A DNA stretch of 64,000 nucleotides from Actinobacteria bacterium UBA2279 (GTDB taxonomy: Bacteria > Actinomycetota > Coriobacteriia > Anaerosomatales > Anaerosomataceae), in the NCBI GenBank assembly GCA_002347365.1, contig DDWT01000012.1, forward strand, positions 134,206 through 198,205, read 5' to 3'. This document shows, piece by piece, positions 17,414 to 25,136 of the stretch. Under the pieces are notes generated by a model. The model saw only the letters and a program-made list of their open reading frames with translations, ran no database searches and had not been told where the DNA came from. Both the position numbers and the translations under genes were made by a program. Position 1 is the stretch's first letter; each line of letters begins with the position of its first letter.

Positions 17414-20400
17414 ATGCTGATGTCGTATCGGCGCACACCGCGTCGCCTTGTCCCACTGTTGGTCGCCACGGCTGTCATTCTGGCTATGAACTCGCCCGGG
17501 CTCACTGCCCTTGCGGGGGAAGTCGCGACCACGGTGGACGATCCGATCGCAGTCACGCAAGAAGGAGCGAAGCCTGACATCGCCGAGGAGGGTGTCGCGG
17601 ATCTCGCGGAACCACCCGAGGAAGTGCCTGGCCAGACTCCAGAAGGCGGGCTTCCGCCCGAGGCAGAGGTCGTTGACTCCGTAGAAGCTGCTCCGGTGAC
17701 CGCGGAGACGCTTGCTGTCGGACTGGCGGCCGTCAGCACGCCGCTGGATGTGGAGCTGCTCACCATCTATCCGTACGCGCCGGTGGGCAACGTCCAGCTT
17801 GAGGGTTGGACTCGCGCGCCGCATGAGAAATGGACCAGTGGTGACGTCAAGGGCTACGTCGAAGGGGAGTGGATCCCCTTCCGTCTGAGCATCGACAACA
17901 TCGGTGGCAATGCGGTGACTGTGCAGGTGCCACAGATGATCTACAAGGTCGATCACATCAATGGCGGTGCTATCGCGATCGACGAGACCGCTGGATGGAG
18001 GTGGGCGATAGACTCCGGCGCCGAGACAGATTACGCGCCCACGATCCAGGACAGCGACGCTGACAGCATGTACCTGGAAACCCAGCTTCCGGAGGATGAG
18101 AATTTCGTTCTTCAGCCGGGTGAGATGGGCTACATCTACTTCGAAGGCCATCTGGCGCTCACGCCGTACTGGATGCCGCTCGAAGGCCTCTACGGCGCTT
18201 CCGGTTATCCGGGATCGAGTGCTCAAGCTCGTCTTGTCTCATGGAACGCCACGAATATCGGCGACCGTACCGTTCCATTCCCGGTTGGACGCGAGACCGC
18301 ACCTACTGGCGATCTGTCCGGTCTGAAGTTCGAGGATCTCGATGGTGACGGCGTGCGCGACGCAGACGAGGGTCCGCTGGGAGGATGGGTCTTCCATCTT
18401 GCATATCAGGACCCGACCTACGGCTTCAGCCTCACGGACACGTCGACCGCTGATGGCACCTTCGGTTTTGTGGATCTGCCTCCGGGCGACTACAAGCTCA
18501 CCGAGGAGTCGAAGGCCGGTTGGACCTTGACCACGAACCTCAGTGGCGCCATTGCGGTGGCGACCGGTCAATCGGTCGGCCCCGTCGAGGTCGGCAATGC
18601 GCCGGACATGGTCGACAAGACCTGGCGCCTGACGCTGACTGAGGCGATGCCGAAGGCGGACTCGTATTTCGTCCGCTACGTCATTGGCGGACAGAGCCAT
18701 GATCGTGCTCTCACGCCGGGCGTTGACTCTGTTATGCAGGTGCCCTACGGCACGACGATCACGAGCTGGCAGTTCTTCGCGATGATGGGCACCGATGAGA
18801 TTCCGCTCAGCGGTGTGATGGGTCCTGCCGAGCGTCTTATCGAGGCACAGACGAATCCGTTCACGTTCACGCCAGGTCAGATCTCTGGTCACAAGTGGAT
18901 ATCCGGTGATCCGCCCACGGCGGGCTCCGGCTGGACGATCAAGCTGTACCGTGACCGTGTTCTCTATGACACGGCGGTAACAGGTCTTGACGGTTCCTAT
19001 TCGTTCACGGGCTTGCTCCCCGGCAGCTATCTGGTCGAGGAAGTGCAGCAGCCTGAATACATGAAGGTCGTGCCTGCGGGCGACTTCCTCGGTCCGTTCA
19101 CCGTGGTGGGCGGCTCGACATTCGCCGAGGGCACTGATTTCATCAATGCACCACGTCCGACCGGCATCACGGTCACCAAGACCGCGGACCCGACGCTGGT
19201 ACACGTGGGCGACCAGATCATGTACACGATCGATGTGACCAATGTCGGTCAGGTCGATGTCACGCTCTTCACTGTGAGCGATCCACTGTTCGACGGCGGT
19301 GCAGACCTGCTGCCGGGCTCTGTGGTGCTTACTCCCGGTCAGTCGCTTTCCGACCTGGGGATGGCCATCGTCAAGTACATGGACGCGCCTGACCAGGACA
19401 TGGTCGACAACACTGCATTCGCATCCGGCACAACGGTGTTCGGCCCCGTCTCGGGTGATGACGATGCGCATGTCGACATCTTGCTGCCTGACATCGACGT
19501 CACCAAGACGGTCGTGGCCGACAGTGTGCTCGACTCCGAGCTGGTCACCTACTACGTGACCGTCACCAACTCCGGCAACACGACGCTGACGATCGATGTG
19601 ATCGACTACATCGCAGCGGTCCAGCACAAGATCGTTGCCACGGGACTCATCCTGGGTCCTGGTGAGCACATGGACTACGACTGGACGGAAACCATCAGCG
19701 AGCCCACCGAGGACACCGTTGTTGCGACGGGCGTCGACGAACTCGGTGGAGACAAAGGCACCGTGAGCGCCGAGGCCTCGGCAGCAGTCGCTGTCGACGT
19801 CACCAAGACGTTCACGCTCACACTGTTCGAGGCGATGCCCGAGGCGGACAGCTACTTCGTTCGTTACGTGGTCGGCGGCCAGAGTCATGACCTGAGTCTG
19901 CTGCCCGGTGCAGATGACTACTCTGCTTCGATCATCGTGCCATTCGGCACTGAGATCACGAGCTGGCAGTTCTTCGCGCTTGTCGGCTCGGAGGAGGTCC
20001 CCCTGAGCGACGTCGCAGGTCCTGAGACCCTCACCGGTCCCATGACCAATCCGCTCGACTTCATACCGGGTCGCATCGCGGGCATGAAGTATGACGACCT
20101 CAACGGCAACGGTGTGCTGGATGCCGGCGATTCCGGCATGTCCGGTTGGACCATCAATCTCTATCGCGGCGCCGAGCTGGTGGCCTCGACACTCACCGGT
20201 ACAGGCGGAAGCTATCTGTTCACCGGTCTACTGCCGGGGACCTATACGCTTGACGAGGTCCAGAAGCCCGGTTGGGAGATGACCGATTCTCCGGGCGAGT
20301 ACCTGGTCGGTAACAGGACCAGTATCGACGGTGCCGACTTCGGCAACCACCATCTGGATATCACCAAGACGTTCAGCCTCACCTACCCTGATGCGCCTGC

Positions 20401-21436
20401 TGGTGCGACGTTCTTCGTCATGTACCAGCTATCGGAGGGCGATCCGATCAGGGTCGACCTCACAGGCTCCGGTCCCTACATGGGTTCGGACGAGGTCCCG
20501 TGGGGCTCGACCATCGTTTCAGTGTGGTGGATGGCCAGCTACCACGGCCAGGAACTCCTGCTTGGCATGGATGAGCTCGAGGAGCTCCTCACGGTCGACG
20601 TGACGAACGAGTTCACGTATACCGCGTCGGCAAGCGGATTCAAGTTCGAGGACATCGACGGTAATCAGACGTGGGACAAGCCTGATGAGACCGGTCTTGA
20701 GGGCTGGACAATCGGGCTGTACCGTATGGTCTCGCCAAACGACCTGATCGCTGCTCTGCCCACGCCGGAACTCGGGTTCGAACTCTACGATCAGACCGTG
20801 ACCGCAGCCGACGGCTCCTACAGCTTTGCGGGGCTTCTGCCCGGCGTCTACTACGTGGCCGAGGAAATGCAGGACGGCTGGGATATGACCGTCAGTCCAC
20901 AGGGTTACATGCTGATCCTCAACGGCTCAGCGTACGAGGATCTGAACTTCGGCAACCAGCAGCAGTTCCTGCCCTTCACCGACACAGTGCTCAAGAAGGT
21001 CGCCGACAAGAAGACGGCTGACCCAGGCGAACTCGTGACGTACACGCTCACGTACTACCTTGCCGAGAATTCGGCGAGTACTGTAGCGACCATCACGGAC
21101 GACTACGACGAGCGGTACGTGGAACCGGTCGACATCGCTGGCGCCATTCAGGGAGCGGGGAAGCTCACCTGGGTGGACAACGTGCCGCTGATGCCCGGGG
21201 ACGTACGCACGATCACCTACACGATGCGCATCAAAGAGGACGTACCCGACGACAGCACGACGCACATCGACAACACCGCAGTGATCCAGCCCGGCTTCCA
21301 CGAAGCCTCATGGAGAGTGACCGTCAGTCCTCCGTATCTGCCGTTCACTGGAGCCACTCTCGCGTTGCTGTTCTTTGCAGCAGCCGGCGCGCTCCTGATC
21401 GGTGTAGTGATACGCAGGAAGGCACTGGACGTCTGA
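17414..21436 (+). CDS. LPXTG-anchored surface protein with SdrB-like and DUF11 repeats
   Basis: ATG 17414 follows GGAAGGAGGGGG; 1340 residues. A signal peptide (about 1-37) and a Pro/Glu-rich stretch with EPPEE and LPPEAE lead. Four SdrB/Cna-B-like domains follow (about 299-395, 489-560, 889-970, 1073-1180; calcium-loop-like DLDGDGVRDADEG and DLNGNGVLDAGDSG, closing LLPGxYxxEE). Three modules begin like TLTEAMPKADSYFVRYV (about 405, 795, 980). DUF11-like domains lie at about 582-690, 693-790 and 1186-1300. It ends SPPYLPFTG, a hydrophobic helix and RRKALDV: a complete sortase signal at 1309-1313. It is a cell-wall-anchored stalk or adhesin; ligand unknown. A sortase gene lies 1 kb downstream. 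Confidence 0.9.
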   Translation: MLMSYRRTPRRLVPLLVATAVILAMNSPGLTALAGEVATTVDDPIAVTQEGAKPDIAEEGVADLAEPPEEVPGQTPEGGLPPEAEVVDSVEAAPVTAETLAVGLAAVSTPLDVELLTIYPYAPVGNVQLEGWTRAPHEKWTSGDVKGYVEGEWIPFRLSIDNIGGNAVTVQVPQMIYKVDHINGGAIAIDETAGWRWAIDSGAETDYAPTIQDSDADSMYLETQLPEDENFVLQPGEMGYIYFEGHLALTPYWMPLEGLYGASGYPGSSAQARLVSWNATNIGDRTVPFPVGRETAPTGDLSGLKFEDLDGDGVRDADEGPLGGWVFHLAYQDPTYGFSLTDTSTADGTFGFVDLPPGDYKLTEESKAGWTLTTNLSGAIAVATGQSVGPVEVGNAPDMVDKTWRLTLTEAMPKADSYFVRYVIGGQSHDRALTPGVDSVMQVPYGTTITSWQFFAMMGTDEIPLSGVMGPAERLIEAQTNPFTFTPGQISGHKWISGDPPTAGSGWTIKLYRDRVLYDTAVTGLDGSYSFTGLLPGSYLVEEVQQPEYMKVVPAGDFLGPFTVVGGSTFAEGTDFINAPRPTGITVTKTADPTLVHVGDQIMYTIDVTNVGQVDVTLFTVSDPLFDGGADLLPGSVVLTPGQSLSDLGMAIVKYMDAPDQDMVDNTAFASGTTVFGPVSGDDDAHVDILLPDIDVTKTVVADSVLDSELVTYYVTVTNSGNTTLTIDVIDYIAAVQHKIVATGLILGPGEHMDYDWTETISEPTEDTVVATGVDELGGDKGTVSAEASAAVAVDVTKTFTLTLFEAMPEADSYFVRYVVGGQSHDLSLLPGADDYSASIIVPFGTEITSWQFFALVGSEEVPLSDVAGPETLTGPMTNPLDFIPGRIAGMKYDDLNGNGVLDAGDSGMSGWTINLYRGAELVASTLTGTGGSYLFTGLLPGTYTLDEVQKPGWEMTDSPGEYLVGNRTSIDGADFGNHHLDITKTFSLTYPDAPAGATFFVMYQLSEGDPIRVDLTGSGPYMGSDEVPWGSTIVSVWWMASYHGQELLLGMDELEELLTVDVTNEFTYTASASGFKFEDIDGNQTWDKPDETGLEGWTIGLYRMVSPNDLIAALPTPELGFELYDQTVTAADGSYSFAGLLPGVYYVAEEMQDGWDMTVSPQGYMLILNGSAYEDLNFGNQQQFLPFTDTVLKKVADKKTADPGELVTYTLTYYLAENSASTVATITDDYDERYVEPVDIAGAIQGAGKLTWVDNVPLMPGDVRTITYTMRIKEDVPDDSTTHIDNTAVIQPGFHEASWRVTVSPPYLPFTGATLALLFFAAAGALLIGVVIRRKALDV

Positions 21437-21460
21437 TCCCCCAGCGTCCCGGTGCAACCG

Positions 21461-21488
21461 AGAAGGGGCCGCGAGCGCGGCCCCTTCT
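21461..21488. terminator. Strong hairpin terminator after the surface protein gene
   Basis: Perfect 13-base arms (AGAAGGGGCCGCG and complement, 21461-21473 and 21476-21488), then TCTTTG on the + strand. It ends the surface protein transcript; the symmetric stem could also act on the opposite strand. Confidence 0.8.
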
Positions 21489-21505
21489 TCTTTGTGGCAG
21501 AAGGC

Positions 21506-21534
21506 AAGACCCCGGAGAGGGAGTCCGGGGTCTT
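21506..21534 (-). terminator. Terminator of the HEVGH protein gene
   Basis: Eleven-base arms AAGACCCCGGA (21506-21516) and TCCGGGGTCTT (21524-21534) lie 26 bases past the stop of the leftward HEVGH gene. A short pyrimidine run is weak, but position and stem strength support termination. Confidence 0.65.
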
Positions 21535-21560
21535 ATCGTGGATCGCTCGTGTCCGTTGGT

Positions 21561-22139
21561 CTATAGCGCTGGTATGCTCTCGCCCCAGTCGATCACGCCG
21601 TTGTCACGCCAGTCGATGATGTGCCCGACCTCGTGCCGGAGGATCGTCGAAAGGCTGGCGGTGTGGTTCGGATTGATGACGATCTTTCCGCTCTTGTAGT
21701 AGCACACGGCCTGGTAGTTGTTGGGCGTGCTGCCTATTGTGACTACCGAGCCCTTGAGTATCGGATACTTGGCGATCAGGCCGGCGAGGATGGACTGGGC
21801 CTTCGCCAGATCGCTGGTTCCACTCGAGCTGCTCGAGGTGCTGCTGCTTGTGCTCTTGCTGGATGTCTTCTTCGCCGTCGAGCCGCTCGTCGTCGCGGTC
21901 TGAACGACGATCTCGGTCTTCTGCTTGGGGAGCGGGCTGGTCTGGATGACCACTGTCTCCTCGGCAGCAACCTTGACGGCTACCGGGTTTGCCGCACCGA
22001 GTCGAGCTTGGACCGAAGACCATTCGACTGCGGATGCGTTCGGCGCACCGGATATGACACCCACTGCTACTACGAACGCTACGAGAGTGGTGGCCACTCC
22101 GATACTCAGTGTCCGCACACCATTCTTGTTGTTCTTCAT
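21561..22139 (-). CDS. Small secreted HExxH protein (putative metalloprotease) under c-di-GMP riboswitch
   Basis: 192 residues: a signal peptide (RTLSIGVATTLVAFVVAVGVISGAPNASA), a Ser/Thr/Lys-rich linker (about 88-112), then a small C-terminal domain containing ILRHEVGHIIDW with a zinc-protease HExxH at residues 169-173. Only 19 residues follow, so the third zinc ligand is not obvious; Glu of WGESIPAL is a candidate. Two cysteines are absent save one (AVCYYKSGK). It is encoded opposite to, and between, an LPXTG protein and a sortase, and its 5' UTR holds a c-di-GMP-I riboswitch. By analogy with PPEP-1 of C. difficile it may trim surface proteins; this is inference, and homology to PPEP-1 is not shown. 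Confidence 0.75.
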   Translation of the reverse strand: MKNNKNGVRTLSIGVATTLVAFVVAVGVISGAPNASAVEWSSVQARLGAANPVAVKVAAEETVVIQTSPLPKQKTEIVVQTATTSGSTAKKTSSKSTSSSTSSSSSGTSDLAKAQSILAGLIAKYPILKGSVVTIGSTPNNYQAVCYYKSGKIVINPNHTASLSTILRHEVGHIIDWRDNGVIDWGESIPAL

Positions 22140-22176
22140 CTTGCATCGCCCCTTTGTTGAGCCCCTGGACGCACAT

Positions 22177-22216
22177 CGACCCGACTCCCCTCGAAGGACG
22201 CAGGTGGGTCGGGTCG
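22177..22216 (-). promoter_or_regulatory. Hairpin between riboswitch aptamer and start codon (possible expression platform)
   Basis: On the leftward transcript CGACCCGAC (22208-22216) can pair with GTCGGGTCG (22177-22185), a perfect 9-base stem just after the c-di-GMP aptamer and 37 bases before the ATG. There is no U-tract, so it is not a textbook intrinsic terminator; translational or Rho-linked control is possible. Confidence 0.45.
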
Positions 22217-22230
22217 TGTTCAGTGACTCA

Positions 22231-22320
22231 ACCTCGGTAGTCCGGCTGTCATAGGAGACCTTCTGCCTCCCGTAGACCCGTGACTTTGCGGAGTCGCCTT
22301 TTGGCGACGGTGCCTTTTTC
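22231..22320 (-). ncRNA. c-di-GMP-I (GEMM-I) riboswitch aptamer
   Basis: The leftward strand reads AAAAAGGCACC, then a GTCGCC-AAAA-GGCGAC hairpin, then CGCAAAGTCACGGGTCTA, a variable GGGAGGC...GTCTCC stem, and GACAGCCGGACTACCGAG. These match the conserved GEMM-I blocks in order: the tetraloop-capped first stem, the CGCAAAG-CxxCGGG(T/U)CTA core, and GxCAGCCGGxxUACC. It sits about 90 bases before the start of the secreted HEVGH protein, so it should control that gene in response to cyclic di-GMP. No cyclic di-GMP synthase or phosphodiesterase is encoded in the window. Confidence 0.9.
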
Positions 22321-22363
22321 GGGGTGGTGCCGATGTTCGCTTGTCAATCGCCGTACACTATAG

Positions 22364-22391
22364 GTATCGGCACTCTACAGGACGTTCTTTA
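22364..22391 (-). promoter_or_regulatory. Sigma-28 (FliA/SigD)-like promoter driving the riboswitch transcript
   Basis: On the leftward strand TAAA (22388-22391), a 16-base spacer and GCCGATAC (22364-22371) fit the sigma-28-class consensus TAAA-N14-16-GCCGATAT. A start near 22357 would place the riboswitch about 37 bases into the transcript. A TATAGT element a few bases further on could instead serve a housekeeping sigma factor. Confidence 0.4.
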
Positions 22392-22439
22392 CGGTCTTTG
22401 TGACGTGCGGCACACAACCAGAGGGTGGAGGGACCGACC

Positions 22440-23126
22440 GTGACCCGTCGTAGGGGCGATACACTGCATGTCATCAGCAATGTCTTCTTCGGCATCGCAC
22501 TGGGGCTTGCGGGCTACTACTCTCTGACGAGTGGTATCGGCTGGATGCAGCAGCGAAAACTGGACGACGCTGCCGCGCCTCTCGGTGCTATCGGTGCCGG
22601 ATCGCCGCAAGAGTACGTATCGCCTTCCTCTGAGACGGGCCCGGTCCTCGACTTCGACGGATGGGACAGCGAGGACCGTGCGTACTGGGATGGCCTTGGA
22701 GCGGATGGCGTGTTCGGCAGATTGGTCATCGAGCGCACAGACACTGATGTGATCGTGGTCAAGGGGACCACTCGTTCCGCGCTGCAGAAAGGTCCCGGAT
22801 GGATCGAATGGACCTCACTGCCGGGTCCCGAAGGCACCTGCGGCATTGCCGGTCACCGGACCACGTATCTTGCGCCGTTTCGAAGTGTCGACCAGCTCGT
22901 TCCTGGTGATACCATCGACCTGTACTCGCCGTATCGCCGCTACCGCTACGAGGTGGAACAGTCGGTCGAGGTGACGCCGGATCGCTCTGATGTCCTTGGT
23001 GATGTCGGATACCCGCGACTGGGTCTCTCGGCATGTCATCCGCCGTACAGCGCGCGCTATCGGCTCGTCGTCCTCGCGCGCCTGGTGGAGGTACGACGCC
23101 TGACCGACACACCCGAGATACCCTAG
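22440..23126 (+). CDS. Sortase (class E/D-like transpeptidase)
   Basis: GTG 22440, seven bases after TGGAGGG; 228 residues. One N-terminal membrane helix (VISNVFFGIALGLAGYYSL) anchors the enzyme outside. The sortase barrel holds the catalytic histidine in CGIAGHRTTYLAPF and the catalytic cysteine and arginine in RLGLSACHPPYSARYRLVV, the TLxTC-like motif being LSAC. Sortases cut LPxTG between Thr and Gly and attach the protein to the cell wall or pilus. The LPFTG protein 1 kb upstream is the obvious substrate. It lies 9 bases upstream of the epimerase gene, so the two are probably co-transcribed. Class is uncertain. Confidence 0.9.
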   Translation: MTRRRGDTLHVISNVFFGIALGLAGYYSLTSGIGWMQQRKLDDAAAPLGAIGAGSPQEYVSPSSETGPVLDFDGWDSEDRAYWDGLGADGVFGRLVIERTDTDVIVVKGTTRSALQKGPGWIEWTSLPGPEGTCGIAGHRTTYLAPFRSVDQLVPGDTIDLYSPYRRYRYEVEQSVEVTPDRSDVLGDVGYPRLGLSACHPPYSARYRLVVLARLVEVRRLTDTPEIP

Positions 23127-23134
23127 GAGGGTCC

Positions 23135-24076
23135 ATGCGCATACTCGTGACAGGCGGAGCCGGATTCATCGGTTCGAATCTGGTGTTCAGTCTCCTGAGC
23201 GGCGGACACCAGGTCGGCGTTATCGACGACCTGTCCACCGGTTCGATGGCGAACCTGCATCCCGCCGCGTGGTTCAGGCGGTTGGATATCACCGACTCCG
23301 CCCTGCACGACGCCGTGGGGGAGTTTCGACCTGAAGTCGTGATCCATCTGGCCGCCCAGGCGAGCATCACGGCATCGCAGCGCGATCCGGAGCGCGACCG
23401 TCTGGTGAACGTCGAGGGCACCCGTGCTGTTGCGCGTGCCGCCGCGGACGCGGGCGCTCGCAGGGTCCTCTCGGCATCCTCGGCAGCCGTCTACGGGGTG
23501 CCGGTGTCGGTGCCGATAGGGGAGGCGGACCCCAAGGCTCCCGAGAATCCGTATGGGCGCTCCAAGCTGGATGCCGAGCAGGCGCTGGCCGATGAACTGC
23601 GCCCCGCAGGGGTGGATTTCGCGGTTGTCAGGTTTGCGAACGTCTACGGCCCCCGTCAGGACTGGCGTGGCGAAGGCGGCGTGGTGGCGATCTTCTGTGG
23701 CAGGATGGCCGCGGGCGAGTCACCCGTCATCTATGGGGACGGGACACAGACGCGCGACTTCATATACGTGGGTGATATCGTCTTCGCGCTGCTGGAAGCT
23801 GCCGAGGCCGAGGCGACCCTTGCGCTGCCCGGTGAGGACGGTCCCGCCTACAACATCTCGACCGGAGCGGAGACGTCGGTGGAGATGTTGGTGCAGCACC
23901 TGCGTTCGCCGATGGGATACTTCGGCATGGTCGAGAAGGAGCCGGCGCGACCGGGCGATGTTGCGCGCAGCGCGCTCGATCCGACGAAGGCGGGAGAGGT
24001 CTTCGGGTGGCATGCACGGGTCTCCCTCGAGGCCGGACTGGCTCGCACCGCCGCCTGGTTCAAGCAGCCGCGGTGA
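23135..24076 (+). CDS. NAD-dependent nucleotide-sugar epimerase/dehydratase (GalE-like)
   Basis: Extended short-chain dehydrogenase, 313 residues, starting at ATG 23135 just after CTAGGAGGG. The Rossmann motif is VTGGAGFIGSNL, followed by IDDLSTG, HLAAQASI, the catalytic serine region SASSAAVYG and the Tyr-x3-Lys pair in NPYGRSKLDAE. RDFIYVGDIV and the C-terminal substrate domain are intact. Relatives interconvert UDP-glucose and UDP-galactose or make other UDP-sugars for surface polysaccharide. The position behind a sortase fits cell-surface construction. The stop overlaps the next gene's GTG (GTGA). Exact substrate is not determined. Confidence 0.88.
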   Translation: MRILVTGGAGFIGSNLVFSLLSGGHQVGVIDDLSTGSMANLHPAAWFRRLDITDSALHDAVGEFRPEVVIHLAAQASITASQRDPERDRLVNVEGTRAVARAAADAGARRVLSASSAAVYGVPVSVPIGEADPKAPENPYGRSKLDAEQALADELRPAGVDFAVVRFANVYGPRQDWRGEGGVVAIFCGRMAAGESPVIYGDGTQTRDFIYVGDIVFALLEAAEAEATLALPGEDGPAYNISTGAETSVEMLVQHLRSPMGYFGMVEKEPARPGDVARSALDPTKAGEVFGWHARVSLEAGLARTAAWFKQPR

Positions 24077-24585
24077 ACGCTTCGCTCGATAGGTCGCTTG
24101 CCGGAATGGTGTCGCGCAAGGCAGCATCCGAACTCGCGGCTGCGCTGTCGGAGTCGCCTGTCCTGACCACGGGATCGGCGCCCGCGGACGTATTCATCGC
24201 GAAGGGGACGGCGAGTCCGCTCGATCTGTCGCGGGCAGAAGCGCTTGCTGGCGAAGATGGTGTGGCCGTGCGCAAGGCCCTGGCAGCCCTCGGTTGGGAC
24301 ACATCGCTGTTCGGACTGTGCGTGAGCGCGGGTGAGACCGCGCTGGAACCGGCGTCGTTGGCGCTTGCCATAGAGGCCGTCGACCCGGATCTGGTCATCG
24401 CTGTCGATGAGACCGCTGCTCTGAGCGTTGCAGCCGCTCTCGGGGCCGATCCGCTTGTGTTCGGGACTCCCCGGCAGATACAGGGCCGGTCGGTCTTGGC
24501 CGTTGACGGGCTTGAGGACTCGCTTGCCGATGATGCCCGCAAACGACGGGTATGGCAGCAGCTCAAGAGCGTACAGCGCGACTGA
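24073..24585 (+). CDS. Hypothetical protein, possibly a degenerate uracil-DNA-glycosylase-like fold
   Basis: 170 residues from GTG 24073, whose GTGA overlaps the epimerase stop, implying translational coupling. No signal peptide or membrane helix. The stretch RKALAALGWDTSLFGLCVS followed by ALAIEAVDPDLVIAVDETAALSVAAALG resembles the central part of family 4/5 uracil-DNA glycosylases, where LGxxAAxxLLG follows P-x-(L/V)-I, but the cysteine ligands and catalytic motif of those enzymes are absent. I do not assign a function; the resemblance may be coincidental. A hairpin follows the stop. Confidence 0.55.
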   Translation: MNASLDRSLAGMVSRKAASELAAALSESPVLTTGSAPADVFIAKGTASPLDLSRAEALAGEDGVAVRKALAALGWDTSLFGLCVSAGETALEPASLALAIEAVDPDLVIAVDETAALSVAAALGADPLVFGTPRQIQGRSVLAVDGLEDSLADDARKRRVWQQLKSVQRD

Positions 24586-24604
24586 TTCGTCCGGGAATGA
24601 GATA

Positions 24605-24624
24605 GGGCACCCCGGAGGGTGCCC
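24605..24624. terminator. Short bidirectional hairpin
   Basis: Arms GGGCACCC and GGGTGCCC (24605-24612, 24617-24624) between the convergent ends of the epimerase operon and the ferredoxin gene. No T-tract; termination is inferred from position. Confidence 0.5.
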
Positions 24625-24646
24625 AGTCCAGTTGCTCAGAAACCGT

Positions 24647-24835
24647 CTAGTCTTCTTCGATCTCCACGATGGCGCCCATCGGACACTCCTCCATGCATGT
24701 AGCGCAGGCGGTGCAGTTCTCGTAGTTCTCGGGGCTGGCCACGTCATCGACCAGTTCCAGAACGCCCTCGGGACAGGCATCCACGCAGATGCCGCAGCCG
24801 GAGCACTCGTCTTCGTTGATGATGGGTCGAGGCAT
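24647..24835 (-). CDS. 2[4Fe-4S] ferredoxin
   Basis: 62 residues from ATG 24835 (MPRPIINEDECSGCG), preceded by GCAAGGAG. Two complete cluster motifs, CSGCGICVDACP and CTACATCMEECP, show a bacterial-type low-potential electron carrier. An upstream in-frame start would add 22 non-conserved residues. The acidic C-terminus (IVEIEED) is typical. It is monocistronic and divergent from dnaK. Together with the hyp cluster it points to anaerobic redox metabolism; its partner enzyme is not in the window. Confidence 0.92.
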   Translation of the reverse strand: MPRPIINEDECSGCGICVDACPEGVLELVDDVASPENYENCTACATCMEECPMGAIVEIEED

Positions 24836-24993
24836 GTGGTTCTCCTTGCTCGCATCGATCGGCCTTGACGGGCCTTCGGCGGTCGGTTTCGCACGTACCA
24901 TACCTAAGGCATCGTGGGCTGTAAAGCACCTGTTTCTCAGGACGGTTCAAGAAGCGGCCATCCGGGTATATCTTTCGAATGCATTCAGAAAAC

Positions 24994-25022
24994 TTGACAC
25001 TATAACGCTTAGATTTTAGACT
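24994..25022 (+). promoter_or_regulatory. Housekeeping-type promoter of the dnaK operon
   Basis: TTGACA (24994-24999), a 17-base spacer and TAGACT (25017-25022) form a near-consensus sigma-70/SigA promoter about 108 bases before dnaK. I looked for the HspR operator (CTTGAGT-N7-ACTCAAG); only a 5/7 half-match (CTTGACA) overlaps the -35, with no convincing second half. Confidence 0.75.
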
Positions 25023-25136
25023 GACCTTTAGCCAGGCGCCGCACCTACCCCCTGAACGGTGCACGTCCGGCTCAACCACGTAGAACGTGCCTCATGCGAA
25101 CAGAGTGTGAGGTCTTCCGGAAGGAGAACACGGACC

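Noticed and set aside
18239..19888. A 549-codon open frame on the strand opposite the surface protein gene
   Set aside because: It mirrors the codon pattern of the repeat protein in a GC-rich genome, has no ribosome site or recognisable domains, and the sense strand holds a convincing gene.
24990..25030. HspR (HAIR) operator over the dnaK promoter
   Set aside because: Only a half-site-like CTTGACA that coincides with the -35 element; no second arm.
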